36,054 nt of DNA from Gemmatimonadales bacterium (GTDB lineage Bacteria > Gemmatimonadota > Gemmatimonadetes > Gemmatimonadales > GWC2-71-9): positions 1 to 36,054 of the forward strand of contig JAICJD010000015.1 of assembly GCA_025928645.1 (NCBI GenBank), in the 5' to 3' direction. Of this stretch, positions 8,448 to 23,808 are shown piece by piece. Every line of letters starts with the position of its first letter. Within the stretch, counting starts at the first letter, position 1. Below the pieces are notes generated by a model. The model did no database searches. It had not been told where the DNA came from and saw only the letters and a program-made list of their open reading frames with translations. Position numbers and translations under genes: made by a program.

Positions 8448-9094
8448 TCCTCCCGTTCCGCGAGCCGGATCAGGTCGAGGCCTCCATCCCCGCGGTCGCC
8501 GCGCACCTGGCTGCCGGACGGCTGCTCGGCTATCCCACCGAAACCGTGTACGGCCTCGGGTCCTCGGTCAGCCTGCCCGCACTCGAGTCGCTGGCCAGGC
8601 TCAAGGGACGGGAGCTCGGCAAACCGTTCCTGCTGCTGGTGAGCGGCCGCCCGATGGCGGAGTCGTGGGGGCTCACGTTCTCGGCCTCGGCGCGCGCGCT
8701 GTCAGACGCGTTCTGGCCCGGTCCGCTCACGCTCGTGCTCCCCGGCGGCGAGGGCCGGCTGCCCGACGCGTTGCGCGGCCGGGAGGGCGGTATCGCGGTG
8801 CGACATACGTCGCACCGGGGCATCGAGCGGCTGGTGCGGGACAGCGGCCAGCCTCTGACGTCGACGTCGGCCAACCGGCCCGGGGGCCCGCCCGCTCCCG
8901 GGCCGGACAAGCTGATGGAGTACTTCCGGGACGAAGTGGACTCGGGGCTGCTGCTGGTGCTCGATGGCGGTGTGCTCGGCAACGTTCCGCCTTCCACATT
9001 GGTGGACTGCACCGCCGCGGTGCCGCGCATGGTGCGAGAGGGCGCCATCCCGCGGGCGGAGCTCCGGCGGGCCGCCGGACGGCTCGCCCCGTGA
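8444..9094 (+). CDS. tsaC: L-threonylcarbamoyladenylate synthase (Sua5/YrdC family)
   Basis: TsaC makes threonylcarbamoyl-AMP from threonine, bicarbonate and ATP, the first step of the t6A modification at position 37 of ANN-decoding tRNAs. The 216-residue product is a single YrdC domain. Its motifs include GRLLGYPTETVYGLG (residues 25-39), ARLKGRELGKPFLLL with the basic cluster that binds the nucleotide, FWPGPLTLVL, and TSTSANRPGG. The C-terminus contains PPSTLVDCT, typical of the family. There is no Sua5 C-terminal domain, so it is the short TsaC form. It is coupled to ispD by an ATGA overlap. Confidence 0.95.
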   Translation: MILPFREPDQVEASIPAVAAHLAAGRLLGYPTETVYGLGSSVSLPALESLARLKGRELGKPFLLLVSGRPMAESWGLTFSASARALSDAFWPGPLTLVLPGGEGRLPDALRGREGGIAVRHTSHRGIERLVRDSGQPLTSTSANRPGGPPAPGPDKLMEYFRDEVDSGLLLVLDGGVLGNVPPSTLVDCTAAVPRMVREGAIPRAELRRAAGRLAP

Positions 9095-9107
9095 CTATGT
9101 TTCGGCC

Positions 9108-9572
9108 ATGAGCACACACGTTCTCTTCGTCTGCACCGGCAACACGTGCCGGAGCCCGATGGCGGAGGGGCTGCTGCGGGAAGCGGTGGCCGCGCGGTCC
9201 CTGGACCAGGTGACCGTTTCGTCCGCCGGCACCGGCGCCTGGGACGGCGCGCCCATCTCGGAGGGCGCCTACCTCGTCGGGCTCGAGAACGGCCTGGACC
9301 TGAGCAACCACCGCGCGCGGCTCCTCACCCGCGAGATCGTGCGAAGCGCCGACCTCATTCTCGTGATGTCCGGCCACCATCTGGCGCGCGTGGCGGAGCT
9401 CGGCGGCGAGGACAAGGTCCATCTCCTCGGCGCCTACGCCGGCCGCGACGAGTCGCACGGCGAAGTGTCCGACCCCTACGGCTCCGACCTCGCGAGCTAC
9501 CGCGCGACGTACGCCGAGCTGCAGGACCTCATCTCCTCCGTCGTCAGCAGGGTCGCCGGCACGGTGCGGTGA
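9108..9572 (+). CDS. ywlE: Low-molecular-weight protein phosphatase, YwlE-like
   Basis: The 154-residue enzyme has the phosphatase loop CTGNTCRS at residues 9-16 (nucleophile Cys9, Arg15) and the general acid Asp122 in SDPYGSD. The loop carries Thr at the place of Thr11 of B. subtilis YwlE (CTGNTCR), the residue known to favour phosphoarginine over phosphotyrosine. SHGEVSDPYG and AYRATYAELQ-like C-terminal sequence (SYRATYAELQDL) also resemble YwlE. It may therefore be a protein-arginine phosphatase, though no McsB-type arginine kinase gene is in the window. The frame is open upstream, but the ATG at 9108 gives the normal N-terminus. No Shine-Dalgarno site is obvious; TATGTT (9096-9101) lies just before the start. 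The stop overlaps the aroE GTG start. Confidence 0.88.
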   Translation: MSTHVLFVCTGNTCRSPMAEGLLREAVAARSLDQVTVSSAGTGAWDGAPISEGAYLVGLENGLDLSNHRARLLTREIVRSADLILVMSGHHLARVAELGGEDKVHLLGAYAGRDESHGEVSDPYGSDLASYRATYAELQDLISSVVSRVAGTVR

Positions 9573-10352
9573 TCGACGGCTCGACGCGCGTCTTTGCCAT
9601 CCTGGGCGATCCCGTCGCCCACTCGCTTTCGCCGACCATGCAGAACGCCGCTTTCCGGGTGCTCGGCCTGCCGGCCGTCTACGTCGCGCTGCGCTGCCGC
9701 CCCGAGGACGTGCCCGGGCTGATGCAGGCGCTGGTACGCGCCGGCGGGGGCGGCAACGTCACGGTGCCTCATAAGGAAGCCGCGGCGTGCGCGCTGGCGC
9801 GGGGTGATGGGACGGTCGAGCAGCTCGGCGCGTGCAACACGTTCTGGGGGGATGGCGGGACCTGCGTCGGCGCGAACACCGACGTGACCGGACTGCTCGC
9901 CGCGCTGGACGAGCTCGAGGCGCCGGCGGGGCCGTGGCTCGTGCTGGGCACCGGGGGCGGCGCCCGGGCGTCGGTCGGCGCCGCCGCGGTGCGCGGGGCC
10001 TCGGTCGCCGTGGCCTCCCGCTCGGCCGATCGCCGGCGCCGGTTCGAGGAGTGGATCGCCGAGCGGGGCGTGGGGCCGGCTCGCGCGGAGGACTGCGTGG
10101 TGGTGCTCAACACGACACCGCTCGGGCTCAACGCGGGCGACCCGCTTCCGCTGGCGGCGCCGCCGCCCTGCGCCGCCGTGGCGCTCGACCTGGTCTACCG
10201 GGCCGGCGGGACGCCCTGGGTCGGCGCGATGCGGGCCGCGGGTCTCCGCGCCGCCGACGGGCGCGGGATGCTCGTGGCCCAGGGCGCGGCCGCGCTGGAG
10301 CGCTGGTTTCCCGGCGTGCGGGCGCCGGTCGAGGTCATGCGAGCCGCCGTGA

Positions 10353-10369
<17 letters not shown>
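9569..10369 (+). CDS. aroE: Shikimate dehydrogenase
   Basis: AroE reduces 3-dehydroshikimate to shikimate with NADPH in aromatic amino acid synthesis. The substrate domain shows GDPVAHSLSPTMQNAAF (residues 13-29), NVTVPHKE with the catalytic Lys69, and GANTDVTG with Asp105. The Rossmann domain has LGTGGGARAS, then NTTPLGLN and DLVYRAGGTP, and the closing GRGMLVAQGAAALERWF. The start is the GTG at 9569, which overlaps the preceding stop as GTGA and gives 266 residues, the usual size. Longer upstream readings would run through the phosphatase gene and are rejected. The end overlaps comF by 17 bases. Confidence 0.95.
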
Positions 10370-13296
<2,927 letters not shown>

Positions 13297-13315
13297 GCCG
13301 CGTGATCCGCCGCCC

Positions 13316-14077
13316 ATGACCGCGCGTCCCTTGATCTACGCCGCCAACTGGAAGATGAATCTCGGCCCTCAGGACGCGGCGGCCTTCCTGGATCGCTTCC
13401 TCGAGCTTACCGCGCCTCAGCCCGACCGGAGCCTCTGGTTCTTTCCCCCGGCCGTCTCGCTCGCCACCGTCGCCCATGCCGTCCGCCCGCGCCCCGACAT
13501 CCTGGTCGGCGCGCAGAACGTGCATTGGGAGCCGAAGGGCGCCTTCACCGGCGAGATCTCGATTCCGATGGCGCAGGAAGCCGGCGCGGAGGTCGTCCTC
13601 ATCGGCCATTCGGAGCGCCGGCACCTGTTCGGTGAGACGGACGATCAGGTGGCCCGGAAGACCGCGGCGGTGCTCAAGGCCGGGCTCAGGCCCCTCGTTT
13701 GCGTCGGCGAGACGCTGGCGGAACGCGAAGGCGGGCGGACCGAGCAGGTGATCCTGCGTCAGCTCGAGCCGCTGCTCGACAAGGTGGCGTCCGCCGATTG
13801 GGGCCGGCTGGTGGTCGCCTACGAGCCGGTCTGGGCGATCGGCACGGGGAAAAACGCGACTCCCGACGACGCGGCGCAGGTGCACGAGCTCATCCGCTTC
13901 GCGCTCGGGCGGCGCGGCGTTTCCGGCCGGCTGCCCATTCTGTACGGCGGCAGCGTCAGCGCCAAGAACGTGCTGGCGCTGCTCGCCCGGCCCGAGCTCG
14001 ACGGCGTGCTGGTGGGCGGCGCGAGCCTCGACCCCGACGGATGGGCCGAACTGGTGGGACTCGAGGCCGCGCCGTAG
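13316..14077 (+). CDS. tpiA: Triosephosphate isomerase
   Basis: TpiA interconverts dihydroxyacetone phosphate and glyceraldehyde 3-phosphate. The 253-residue TIM barrel has the catalytic Lys13 in AANWKMN, His98 in IGHSERR and Glu170 in AYEPVWAIGTGKN. The phosphate-binding loops are present too (YGGSVSAKN and GVLVGGASLDP). It lies 19 bases after pgk with no clear Shine-Dalgarno site, so it probably depends on readthrough from gap-pgk. The stop at 14075-14077 is 31 bases before the proposed kinase start, and tpiA and the kinase may be cotranscribed. Confidence 0.98.
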   Translation: MTARPLIYAANWKMNLGPQDAAAFLDRFLELTAPQPDRSLWFFPPAVSLATVAHAVRPRPDILVGAQNVHWEPKGAFTGEISIPMAQEAGAEVVLIGHSERRHLFGETDDQVARKTAAVLKAGLRPLVCVGETLAEREGGRTEQVILRQLEPLLDKVASADWGRLVVAYEPVWAIGTGKNATPDDAAQVHELIRFALGRRGVSGRLPILYGGSVSAKNVLALLARPELDGVLVGGASLDPDGWAELVGLEAAP

Positions 14078-14108
14078 CTTTCGGACCATCCCACCACAGG
14101 AGCGGGGC

Positions 14109-17248
<3,140 letters not shown>

Positions 17249-17252
<4 letters not shown>

Positions 17253-18409
17253 CGCCGTCCGCCCCGCCGATCGACGATCGGGCGCTGCTCGCCCGGCTCG
17301 TCGGCTTCGATACCACCAGTCGCGAAAGCAACCTCCCGCTCGCCGACTTCCTGGCCGAGTACCTCGATCGCCCGGGGGTTCGGATCGAGCGCATTCCGTC
17401 CGCGGACGGAAGCAAGACGAACCTCGTGGCCCGGATGGGCCCGGCCACGGAGGATCGCGACGGTCTGGTGCTGTCGGGGCACATGGACGTGGTGCCCGCC
17501 GAGGAGCCTGGCTGGCGCTCGCACCCGTTCACGCTCACCGAAACCGACGGCCGCTACGTCGGGCGGGGCGCGGCGGACATGAAGGGGTTCCTGGCGCTGG
17601 CGGCGAACCGGTTCCGCGCGATGGACCCGGCGTCGCTGCGGCGGCCCCTCGCGCTGCTGTTCACGTACGACGAAGAGGTCGGCACGCTGGGCGCCCGCCG
17701 TTTCGGCGAGACCGCTCGCTCGGCGGCGGCCCTGCCGCGTCACGTGGTGGTGGGCGAGCCGACGGAACTCCGGGTGGTGCGGGCGCACAAGGGGATGATT
17801 CGGCTCCGGCTCGGCTTCACCGGGCGGGCGGCGCACTCGGGCTATCCGCACCTGGGCAAGAGCGCGATCGAGCCGGCGGCCCGGGCGATCGTGGCCCTCG
17901 CCGCCCTGCGGGAGGAGATGGAGGCCCAGCGGCCGGCCCACGGCGAGCTGTTTCCGTCGGTCCCGTTCGTCGCGCTCAACGTGGGCACCGTGGCCGGCGG
18001 CAGTGCGGCCAACGTCATTCCCGACCGGTGCGAGGCGCACCTGGGCATCCGGGTGATGCCGGGCATGACCGTGGAGGACGTCGCCGCCCGCGTGCGCGCC
18101 GCGGTCGCGGCGGCCGTGCCGGAGCCGTTCACGCTCGACCCGGTGAGCGAGAGCCCGGCAATGATGCTCGACGCGGCCGCACCGATCTACCGGATGGCGT
18201 GCGAGCTGGTCGGCCAGCGCGAAACCCACACCGTGATGTACGCGAGCGACGCCGGGTGGCTCGCCCGGGCCGGCTTCGACTGCGTGCTGTTCGGCCCCGG
18301 CAGCATCGAGGTGGCGCACCAGCCCAACGAGTACATGCCGGTTCACGAGTTCCACCGAGGGGGCGCGCTGCTGGACGAGCTGATCCGCCGCCGGTGTGGG
18401 GCCGCGTGA
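17249..18409 (+). CDS. argE: Acetylornithine deacetylase-like M20 metallopeptidase
   Basis: ArgE-type enzymes hydrolyse N-acetylornithine to ornithine in arginine synthesis, using two metal ions. The M20 motifs are clear: SGHMDVVP (His78), GRGAADMKG (Asp110), TYDEEVGT (Glu142-Glu143) and VVGEPTEL (Glu170). The dimerisation domain has GRAAHSGYPH and the C-terminus AHQPNEYMP. The conserved N-terminus (LLARLVGFDTTSRESNLPLA) has no ATG, GTG or TTG in front of it. The CTG at 17249 follows GGAGGG (17237-17242) by six bases and overlaps the kinase stop as CTGA, giving 386 residues, close to E. coli ArgE (383). The next gene is a HutF-like deiminase rather than an arginine gene, so another N-acyl amino acid, such as N-formylglutamate, is possible as substrate; this is inference. 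Confidence 0.85.
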
Positions 18410-19701
18410 GCGTCCTGCTCGAGGCGGACCTCACCTGGACCGGCTCGGGCTTCGAGCCGAACATGCAGGTCGCGATCGGCGCCGACGGTCGGATCGACGC
18501 GGCCGGCCCGTTGGGCCGCCCCGGCGCGGCGCGGCTCGCGGGTGTGGCGCTGCTGCCCGGGTTCGTCGACGCCCACTCGCACGCCTTCCAGCGCGGCCTC
18601 CGCGGCCGCGGTGAGGAGTTTCCCGCCGGGGCGGGAAGCTTCTGGACCTGGCGGGAGGCGATGTATGCGCTGGTCGGCTCGCTCGACCGGGCCACGCTTC
18701 GGCGCGTCTCGGCGCGGGCCTTCGGGGAAATGCGGGACGCCGGCATCACCACGGTGGGCGAGTTCCACTACGTCCACCACGAGCGCGACGGCGACTTCGC
18801 CCTGGACGACGCCGTGCTCGAGGCGGCATCCGACGCGGGCATCCGGCTGGTGCTGCTGTATTGCTTCTACGCTTCCGGCGCGCCCGGCCGCCCGCTGGAG
18901 CCAGGGCAGCGGCGGTTCGCCACGCCGTCGGTGGACGAGTTCTGGCGTCGAATGGATGTCCTCGCCGGCCGGCTCGATCCGGCGACGCAGAGCCTTGGCG
19001 CGGCGCCGCACAGCATCCGGGCCGCGCGTCCGGACGACATCCGCCGCATCCATCAGGAGGCGACGCGCCGGAGGCTGCCGGTACACCTCCATGTGGAGGA
19101 GCAGCAGCGCGAAGTCGAGGAGTCGATTGCCGCGTACGGGCGCACCCCGATGGCCGCGATCCTCGACGCGGTGGATGACGGCCCGTTTACCGCCGTGCAC
19201 TGCACCCACACGAGCGGCGCCGACATGGCGCGGTTCCTCACTGCCGGCGGCACGATGTGCCTGTGCCCGCTCACGGAGGGCAATCTGGGCGATGGAATCG
19301 CGGGGGCGCTGCCCCAGGCGCACCGGGCCGGCGGCCGGCTCGCGATCGGCACGGACAGCAATAACCGGCTGGCGATGCTCGAGGAGATGCGCTGGCTGGA
19401 GTACGCGCAGCGGCTTCGCGGCGAGCTGCGGGGCGTCCTGCCCGACGCGGCGGGCGACGTGGCGCCGACCCTGCTCGCCGCCGCCACCACCGGCGGCGCC
19501 CGCGCCCTCGGCCTTTCGGCCGGCCGGATCGCGCCGGGCCAGTGGGGAGATCTCGTCGCGATCGACCTGCGCGCGCCTTCGCTCGCGGAGGTCGCGCCCG
19601 ACCGCCTGCTGGCCGCGCTCGTGTTCGGCTCGGGCAACGAGGCCGTGGCCGGGACGTACGTGGGCGGACGCTGGCGGCCGACGGGCGGTGGGGGGCGGTA
19701 G
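18406..19701 (+). CDS. hutF: Formimidoylglutamate deiminase-like amidohydrolase
   Basis: HutF converts N-formimino-L-glutamate to N-formyl-L-glutamate and ammonia in one branch of histidine degradation. The 431-residue protein has the amidohydrolase metal site FVDAHSHAFQRGLRG (His57, His59), HLHVEEQ, VHCTHTSG and the late Asp in IGTDSNNRLAMLEEMRWLEYAQRL. The last segment and WTWREAMY are typical of HutF rather than guanine deaminase. The start is the GTG at 18406, overlapping the argE stop as GTGA. The rest of a histidine utilisation set (hutH, hutU, hutI, hutG) is not in the window. The assignment within the broad family is good but not certain. Confidence 0.85.
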   Translation: MSVLLEADLTWTGSGFEPNMQVAIGADGRIDAAGPLGRPGAARLAGVALLPGFVDAHSHAFQRGLRGRGEEFPAGAGSFWTWREAMYALVGSLDRATLRRVSARAFGEMRDAGITTVGEFHYVHHERDGDFALDDAVLEAASDAGIRLVLLYCFYASGAPGRPLEPGQRRFATPSVDEFWRRMDVLAGRLDPATQSLGAAPHSIRAARPDDIRRIHQEATRRRLPVHLHVEEQQREVEESIAAYGRTPMAAILDAVDDGPFTAVHCTHTSGADMARFLTAGGTMCLCPLTEGNLGDGIAGALPQAHRAGGRLAIGTDSNNRLAMLEEMRWLEYAQRLRGELRGVLPDAAGDVAPTLLAAATTGGARALGLSAGRIAPGQWGDLVAIDLRAPSLAEVAPDRLLAALVFGSGNEAVAGTYVGGRWRPTGGGGR

Positions 19702-19740
19702 GTATGTGTTTTTGAACAGATCGCAGCAAGGCGGCTGAGC

Positions 19741-20625
19741 ATGCCCGAGCTGCCCGACATCTCCGTCTATCTCGACTGCCTGGCCCCCCGCACCCTGGGC
19801 GAGCCGCTCGAGCGCCTTGTCATCCGCAATCCGTTCGTGCTTCGAACCGTCTCGCCCTCGCCCGCAGAGCTCGCGGGCGCTCGGGTAACGGGGCTTCGCC
19901 GGCTGGGCAAACGGATCGTCATCGCGCTCGACGGCGAGCGCTTCATGGTGATTCACCTCATGATCGCGGGCCGGCTCCGCTGGTTCGATGCCGGTGGCAA
20001 GGCGCCCGGCAGGATCGCGCTCGCATCCTTCGAGTTCCCCCGTGGGGCGCTGGCGCTCACGGAGGCGGGCAGCACGCGCCGGGCGTCGATTCACCTGGTG
20101 AGCGGCGAGGCCGGGCTGGAACCCTTCCGCCGGGGAGGGCTCGAGGTGCTCGAGGCCGACCGGCCGGCATTCGCGGAGCGGCTTCGCAGCGAGAGCCACA
20201 CGGTCAAGCGCGCGCTGACCGACCCCCGGCTCTTCAGCGGCATCGGCAACGCGTACTCCGACGAGATCCTCCACCGCGCGAGGCTTTCCCCGCTGGCGCT
20301 CACGCGCACGCTCGACGACGAGAGCGTGGGCCGCCTGTTCGAGGCGACCCAGGCCACGCTGCGGGACTGGACCGCGCGGCTCAGGGCGGAGGCCGGGGCC
20401 GGCTTTCCTGAGAAGGTGACGGCCTTCCGTGAGGGCATGGCGGTGCACGGCCGCTTCGGGCAGCCTTGCCCGGTGTGCGGCGCCCCGGTGCAGCGCATCC
20501 GCTACGCCGACAACGAAACCAACTACTGCGCCCGCTGCCAGACCGGCGGCCGCCGGCTCGCGGATCGCGCGATGTCGCGGCTGCTGCACGAGGACTGGCC
20601 GCGGTCGATCGACGAACTGGAGTAG
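19741..20625 (+). CDS. Fpg/Nei-family DNA glycosylase, divergent
   Basis: Members excise oxidised bases and cut the DNA backbone, using the N-terminal Pro after Met removal. The 294-residue protein starts MPELPDISVY, so the catalytic Pro and Glu are present, but the second Glu of the usual PELPEVE is Asp. RRLGKRIVI, VIHLMIAGRLRW and FSGIGNAYSDEIL match the Fpg fold (H2TH region). The zinc finger is CPVCG with CARCQ, 16 residues between the pairs. In Fpg the Arg of RGTxFC in that finger contacts DNA; here the segment reads NETNYC, so the Arg is replaced by Asn. The substrate may differ from standard Fpg. The gene begins 39 bases after hutF; a weak AAGGCGG site is near 19728. Confidence 0.88.
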   Translation: MPELPDISVYLDCLAPRTLGEPLERLVIRNPFVLRTVSPSPAELAGARVTGLRRLGKRIVIALDGERFMVIHLMIAGRLRWFDAGGKAPGRIALASFEFPRGALALTEAGSTRRASIHLVSGEAGLEPFRRGGLEVLEADRPAFAERLRSESHTVKRALTDPRLFSGIGNAYSDEILHRARLSPLALTRTLDDESVGRLFEATQATLRDWTARLRAEAGAGFPEKVTAFREGMAVHGRFGQPCPVCGAPVQRIRYADNETNYCARCQTGGRRLADRAMSRLLHEDWPRSIDELE

Positions 20626-20654
20626 CCGGCACGTCCACTCACGCCGAAGTCCGC

Positions 20655-21986
20655 ATGCCGCCGCTGCAGGGGCCGAGCGGTCCTCCGACCGCGGTCCGCT
20701 GGCGCGTCTGCGCCCTGATGACCCTCGTGAGCTTCGTCGCCTACCTGCTCCGGAGCAACATGTCGGTGGCGGGCGTTCCGATGGCCGCCGAGCTCGGGTT
20801 CTCCCACGTGCAGCTCGGCGTCGTGCTGGGCGCGTTCGCGTGGGGGTACGCGGCGTTTCAGTTTCCCGGCGGATTCCTCGGCGACCGCATCGGCGCCCGC
20901 CGCGCCATCACGATCCTGCTGCTGCTGTGGGCGGCGCTCAATCTGCTCGTCGCGCTGATCCCGCGCACGACGGCGGGCGCCGCCACTACGGTGCTCACGC
21001 TCCTGTTCGCCCTCAGGTTCCTGATGGGCGCGGCCCAGGCGCCGCTGTTCCCGATCATCGGCGCCGGCACAACCGGCCGCTGGTTCCCCGTGTCCGGCTG
21101 GGCACTTCCCAACGCGCTGCAGAACTTCGGCGCGACCTTCGGCGCCGCGGCCACCGGGCCGCTCATCAGCTGGCTCATGGCCGCGTTCGGCTGGCGGAGC
21201 TCGTTCCTCCTGACGGCCCCCTCGGCGCTCCTCTGCGCCTGGCTCTGGTGGTGGTACGTGCGCGACCGGCCCGCGGAGCATCCCGGCGTGAACCGCGCCG
21301 AGCGGGACCTGATCGAGAGCGGCCGGGACGGGGAGGGGCTCGCGCCGCCCGGGGCGTGGCGCGCCGTGCTCCGGAACCGCGGCGTCCTGCTGCTGACCGT
21401 CAACTATTTCTGCATCAACTACCTGTTCTACTTCTTCTTCAACTGGCTGTTCGTCTACCTGATCGAGAGCCGCGGGCTCAAGCTGCTCGAGGGCGGCTGG
21501 TACGCGGCAGTGCCGTGGATGGCCGGCGCCGTCGGCGCGGTGCTGGGCGGGTGGCTGTGTGACCGGCTGTGGAAGCGGCTTGGCTCGCGCCGCACCTGTT
21601 CGCGGCTCGGGGCGGCCGGCGTCGCCCTGTCAGGGGCGCTCCTGTATGCGGCCGCTCAGGCGCCGCACCCGCTCGCCGCCGTGCTCCTGCTCTCGCTCTG
21701 TCTGGGCGCCGAACAGTTCACCGACGCGATCTACTGGGCGGCGGGCATCGCTCTGGCCGGGCGGGACGCCTCGGCCGCGTGCGGGCTCATGAACACCGGC
21801 GGCAACCTTGCGGGGGGCGCGGCCGCGCTGCTGGTGCCGGTGCTGGTGGATCGAATGGGATGGCCCGCGGCCCTGGCGAGCGGCTCGCTCTTCGCGTTCG
21901 TCTCGGCGGGGCTGTGGCTGATCACGGTGGTGGAGCGGCCCGCGGCGGAGCTCGCGGACGCGGTGCCGGCCGGGGCCGCGGTCTAG
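20655..21986 (+). CDS. MFS transporter, anion:cation symporter-like
   Basis: This 443-residue inner-membrane protein has about twelve hydrophobic helices. The first contains VCALMTLVSFVAYLLRSNMS. The loop between helices 2 and 3 reads GGFLGDRIGARRAI, the major facilitator signature, and WRSSFLLTAPSALLCAW and the NRAERDLIE segment resemble the ACS (anion:cation symporter) family of sugar acid and phosphate transporters. Substrate cannot be read from sequence. The frame is open further upstream, but the ATG at 20655, 29 bases after the glycosylase stop, gives a normal N-terminus. Its stop is only 12 bases from the stop of the convergent pgm, leaving no room for an intrinsic terminator. Confidence 0.88.
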   Translation: MPPLQGPSGPPTAVRWRVCALMTLVSFVAYLLRSNMSVAGVPMAAELGFSHVQLGVVLGAFAWGYAAFQFPGGFLGDRIGARRAITILLLLWAALNLLVALIPRTTAGAATTVLTLLFALRFLMGAAQAPLFPIIGAGTTGRWFPVSGWALPNALQNFGATFGAAATGPLISWLMAAFGWRSSFLLTAPSALLCAWLWWWYVRDRPAEHPGVNRAERDLIESGRDGEGLAPPGAWRAVLRNRGVLLLTVNYFCINYLFYFFFNWLFVYLIESRGLKLLEGGWYAAVPWMAGAVGAVLGGWLCDRLWKRLGSRRTCSRLGAAGVALSGALLYAAAQAPHPLAAVLLLSLCLGAEQFTDAIYWAAGIALAGRDASAACGLMNTGGNLAGGAAALLVPVLVDRMGWPAALASGSLFAFVSAGLWLITVVERPAAELADAVPAGAAV

Positions 21987-21998
21987 CGGAGCTGCGAT

Positions 21999-23642
21999 CT
22001 AGCCGGCCCGAAGCACGCCTCCGACCATCGCACGAGCCTCCGCGACGATGCGGTCGAGATGCTCCGCATCCCGGAAGCTCTCCGCGTACAGCTTGTACAC
22101 GTTCTCGGTCCCGCTCGGCCGCGCCGCGAACCACCCCTCCGCGGTGGTCACCTTGAGTCCGCCGATCGGCGCGTCGTTGCCGGGCGCGCGCGTGAGCTTC
22201 GACTCGATGCGGTCGCCGGCGAGCGTCGCGGCCGTGATCGCCTGCGGCGTCAGCCGCGTGAACGCGGCCTTCTCCGCCGGGCTGCACGGCGTGTCGATAC
22301 GCGTGTACACCGGCGCGCCGAGCCGCGCGGTGATGGCGGCGTAGTGGTCGCCCGGGTCGCGCCCGGTGACGGCCGTGATCTCCGCCGCGAGCAGGCCGAG
22401 CAGCAGGCCGTCCTTGTCCGTGGTCCAGACCGCGCCGTCGCGGCGCAGGAAGCTCGCGCCGGCGCTCTCTTCGCCGCCGAAACAGCAGCTCCCGTCGAAC
22501 AGACCCGGCGCGAACCACTTGAACCCGACCGGGACCTCGAACAACCGGCGGCCGCGATCCGCGACGACCCGGTCGATGAGCGCGCTCGACACCAGCGTCT
22601 TGCCGATGACGGCCGAGGCGGGCCAGCCCGGCCGGTGCTCGAGCAGGTAGGCGATGGCCGCCGCCAGATAGTGGTTCGGGTTGAGCAGCCCGGCGGAAGG
22701 CGTGACGATGCCGTGCCGGTCGGCGTCCGGATCGTTGCCCCACGCGACCTGGAAGCGGTCCTTGAGACCGACGAGGCCGGCCATTGCCCAGGGGCTCGAG
22801 CAGTCCATGCGGATCTTGCCGTCATGGTCCACCGGCATGAAGCCGAACGTCGGGTCGAGCGCCGGGTTCACGACGGTGAGCTCGAGCCCGTAGCGCTCGG
22901 CGATGCGCGGCCAATACGCGAGCGACGCCCCACCCAGAGGATCCACCCCGATACGCACGCCGGCCGCGCGGACCGCGTCCAGATCGATCGCGTCGCCCAG
23001 CTCCGCGATGTACGGCGCGGCGAGGTCGAGGCCGTGCGTCGTCGCCGCGGAGCGCGCCTGCTCGAGCGGCATTCGCCGCACGTCGGCGTTGCCCGCCGCG
23101 AGCAGCTGGTTGGCCCGGTCCTGGATCCAGCCGGTGACATCGGTATCGGCGGGGCCGCCGTCGGTCGGGTTGTACTTGAAGCCGCCGTCGGCCGGAGGGT
23201 TGTGCGACGGCGTGATCACGACGCCGTCGGCCAGCCCCGTGCGGCGGCCCGCGTTGTAGGCGAGGATGGCGCGCGAGATCGCCGGCGTCGGCGTGAAGCC
23301 GCCGTCCCGCTCCAGCACGACCGTCACCTCGTTCGCGGCCAGCACTTCGAGGGCGGTCCGCTCGGCCGGCGCCGAGACGGCGTGGGTGTCCTTGCCGAGG
23401 TAGAGCGGACCGGAAGCCCCCTGCCGCCGGCGGTAGTCGGCGATCGCCTGCGAGATCGCCAGAATGTGGGCTTCGGTGAAGGTGGCGTCGAGCGGCGTCC
23501 CGCGATGGCCGCTGGTGCCGAAGCTCACCCGCTGGGTGGGATTGGCGGGGTCGGGGCTGGCCTCGTAGTACCGGCGCTCGAGCTTCGAGACATCGATCAG
23601 CAGCTCGGGAGGGGCGGGTTGGCCGGCGAGCGGGTGGGTCAC
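21999..23642 (-). CDS. pgm: Phosphoglucomutase (alpha-D-glucose phosphate-specific)
   Basis: Pgm interconverts glucose 1-phosphate and glucose 6-phosphate, linking glycolysis to glycan synthesis. It is the only minus-strand gene. The 547-residue product matches E. coli Pgm in length (546). The phosphoserine loop [11 protein letters not shown] places the catalytic Ser at 146, as in E. coli. The metal loop reads NDPDADRHG and the sugar loop [10 protein letters not shown]. The GTG start at 23642 is preceded by CTGGAG on the minus strand and gives [11 protein letters not shown]; longer upstream readings lack similarity. A weak promoter-like pair (TTGTTG, 17 bases, CATGTT) lies upstream on the minus strand in the divergent gap. 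It is convergent with the MFS gene. Confidence 0.96.
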   Translation of the reverse strand: MTHPLAGQPAPPELLIDVSKLERRYYEASPDPANPTQRVSFGTSGHRGTPLDATFTEAHILAISQAIADYRRRQGASGPLYLGKDTHAVSAPAERTALEVLAANEVTVVLERDGGFTPTPAISRAILAYNAGRRTGLADGVVITPSHNPPADGGFKYNPTDGGPADTDVTGWIQDRANQLLAAGNADVRRMPLEQARSAATTHGLDLAAPYIAELGDAIDLDAVRAAGVRIGVDPLGGASLAYWPRIAERYGLELTVVNPALDPTFGFMPVDHDGKIRMDCSSPWAMAGLVGLKDRFQVAWGNDPDADRHGIVTPSAGLLNPNHYLAAAIAYLLEHRPGWPASAVIGKTLVSSALIDRVVADRGRRLFEVPVGFKWFAPGLFDGSCCFGGEESAGASFLRRDGAVWTTDKDGLLLGLLAAEITAVTGRDPGDHYAAITARLGAPVYTRIDTPCSPAEKAAFTRLTPQAITAATLAGDRIESKLTRAPGNDAPIGGLKVTTAEGWFAARPSGTENVYKLYAESFRDAEHLDRIVAEARAMVGGVLRAG

Positions 23643-23808
23643 GATCGCTCCAGTGGCAGGGTGCGTGGGGTGCCGGCCGAAACATGCGCGGTGCCTGGAG
23701 CGGCAACAACCGCCCGCCTCGGGCTCACCTCCGTCTGGCGTGCCGCCGGCGAAAACCGCATCTTGGCGGAACCAGCCGGTCCTCCCCGGCTTCCCACCAC
23801 GAGGACAT
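23643..23808. other. Divergent intergenic region between pgm and the PP2C gene
   Basis: This 166-base region must hold the promoters of both divergent genes. On the minus strand a TTGTTG box is followed 17 bases later by CATGTT, a weak candidate for pgm. For the plus-strand phosphatase a GAGG Shine-Dalgarno site (23801-23804) is present, but no convincing promoter pair is visible. The region is still GC-rich, and no operator-like palindrome stands out. Confidence 0.4.

Noticed and set aside
6281-8506. Long minus-strand open frame opposite radA and ispD
   Set aside because: Low-complexity Arg/Ala/Gly/Pro product with no domain; a shadow of high-GC coding on the plus strand. Many similar antisense frames in the window were dropped for the same reason.
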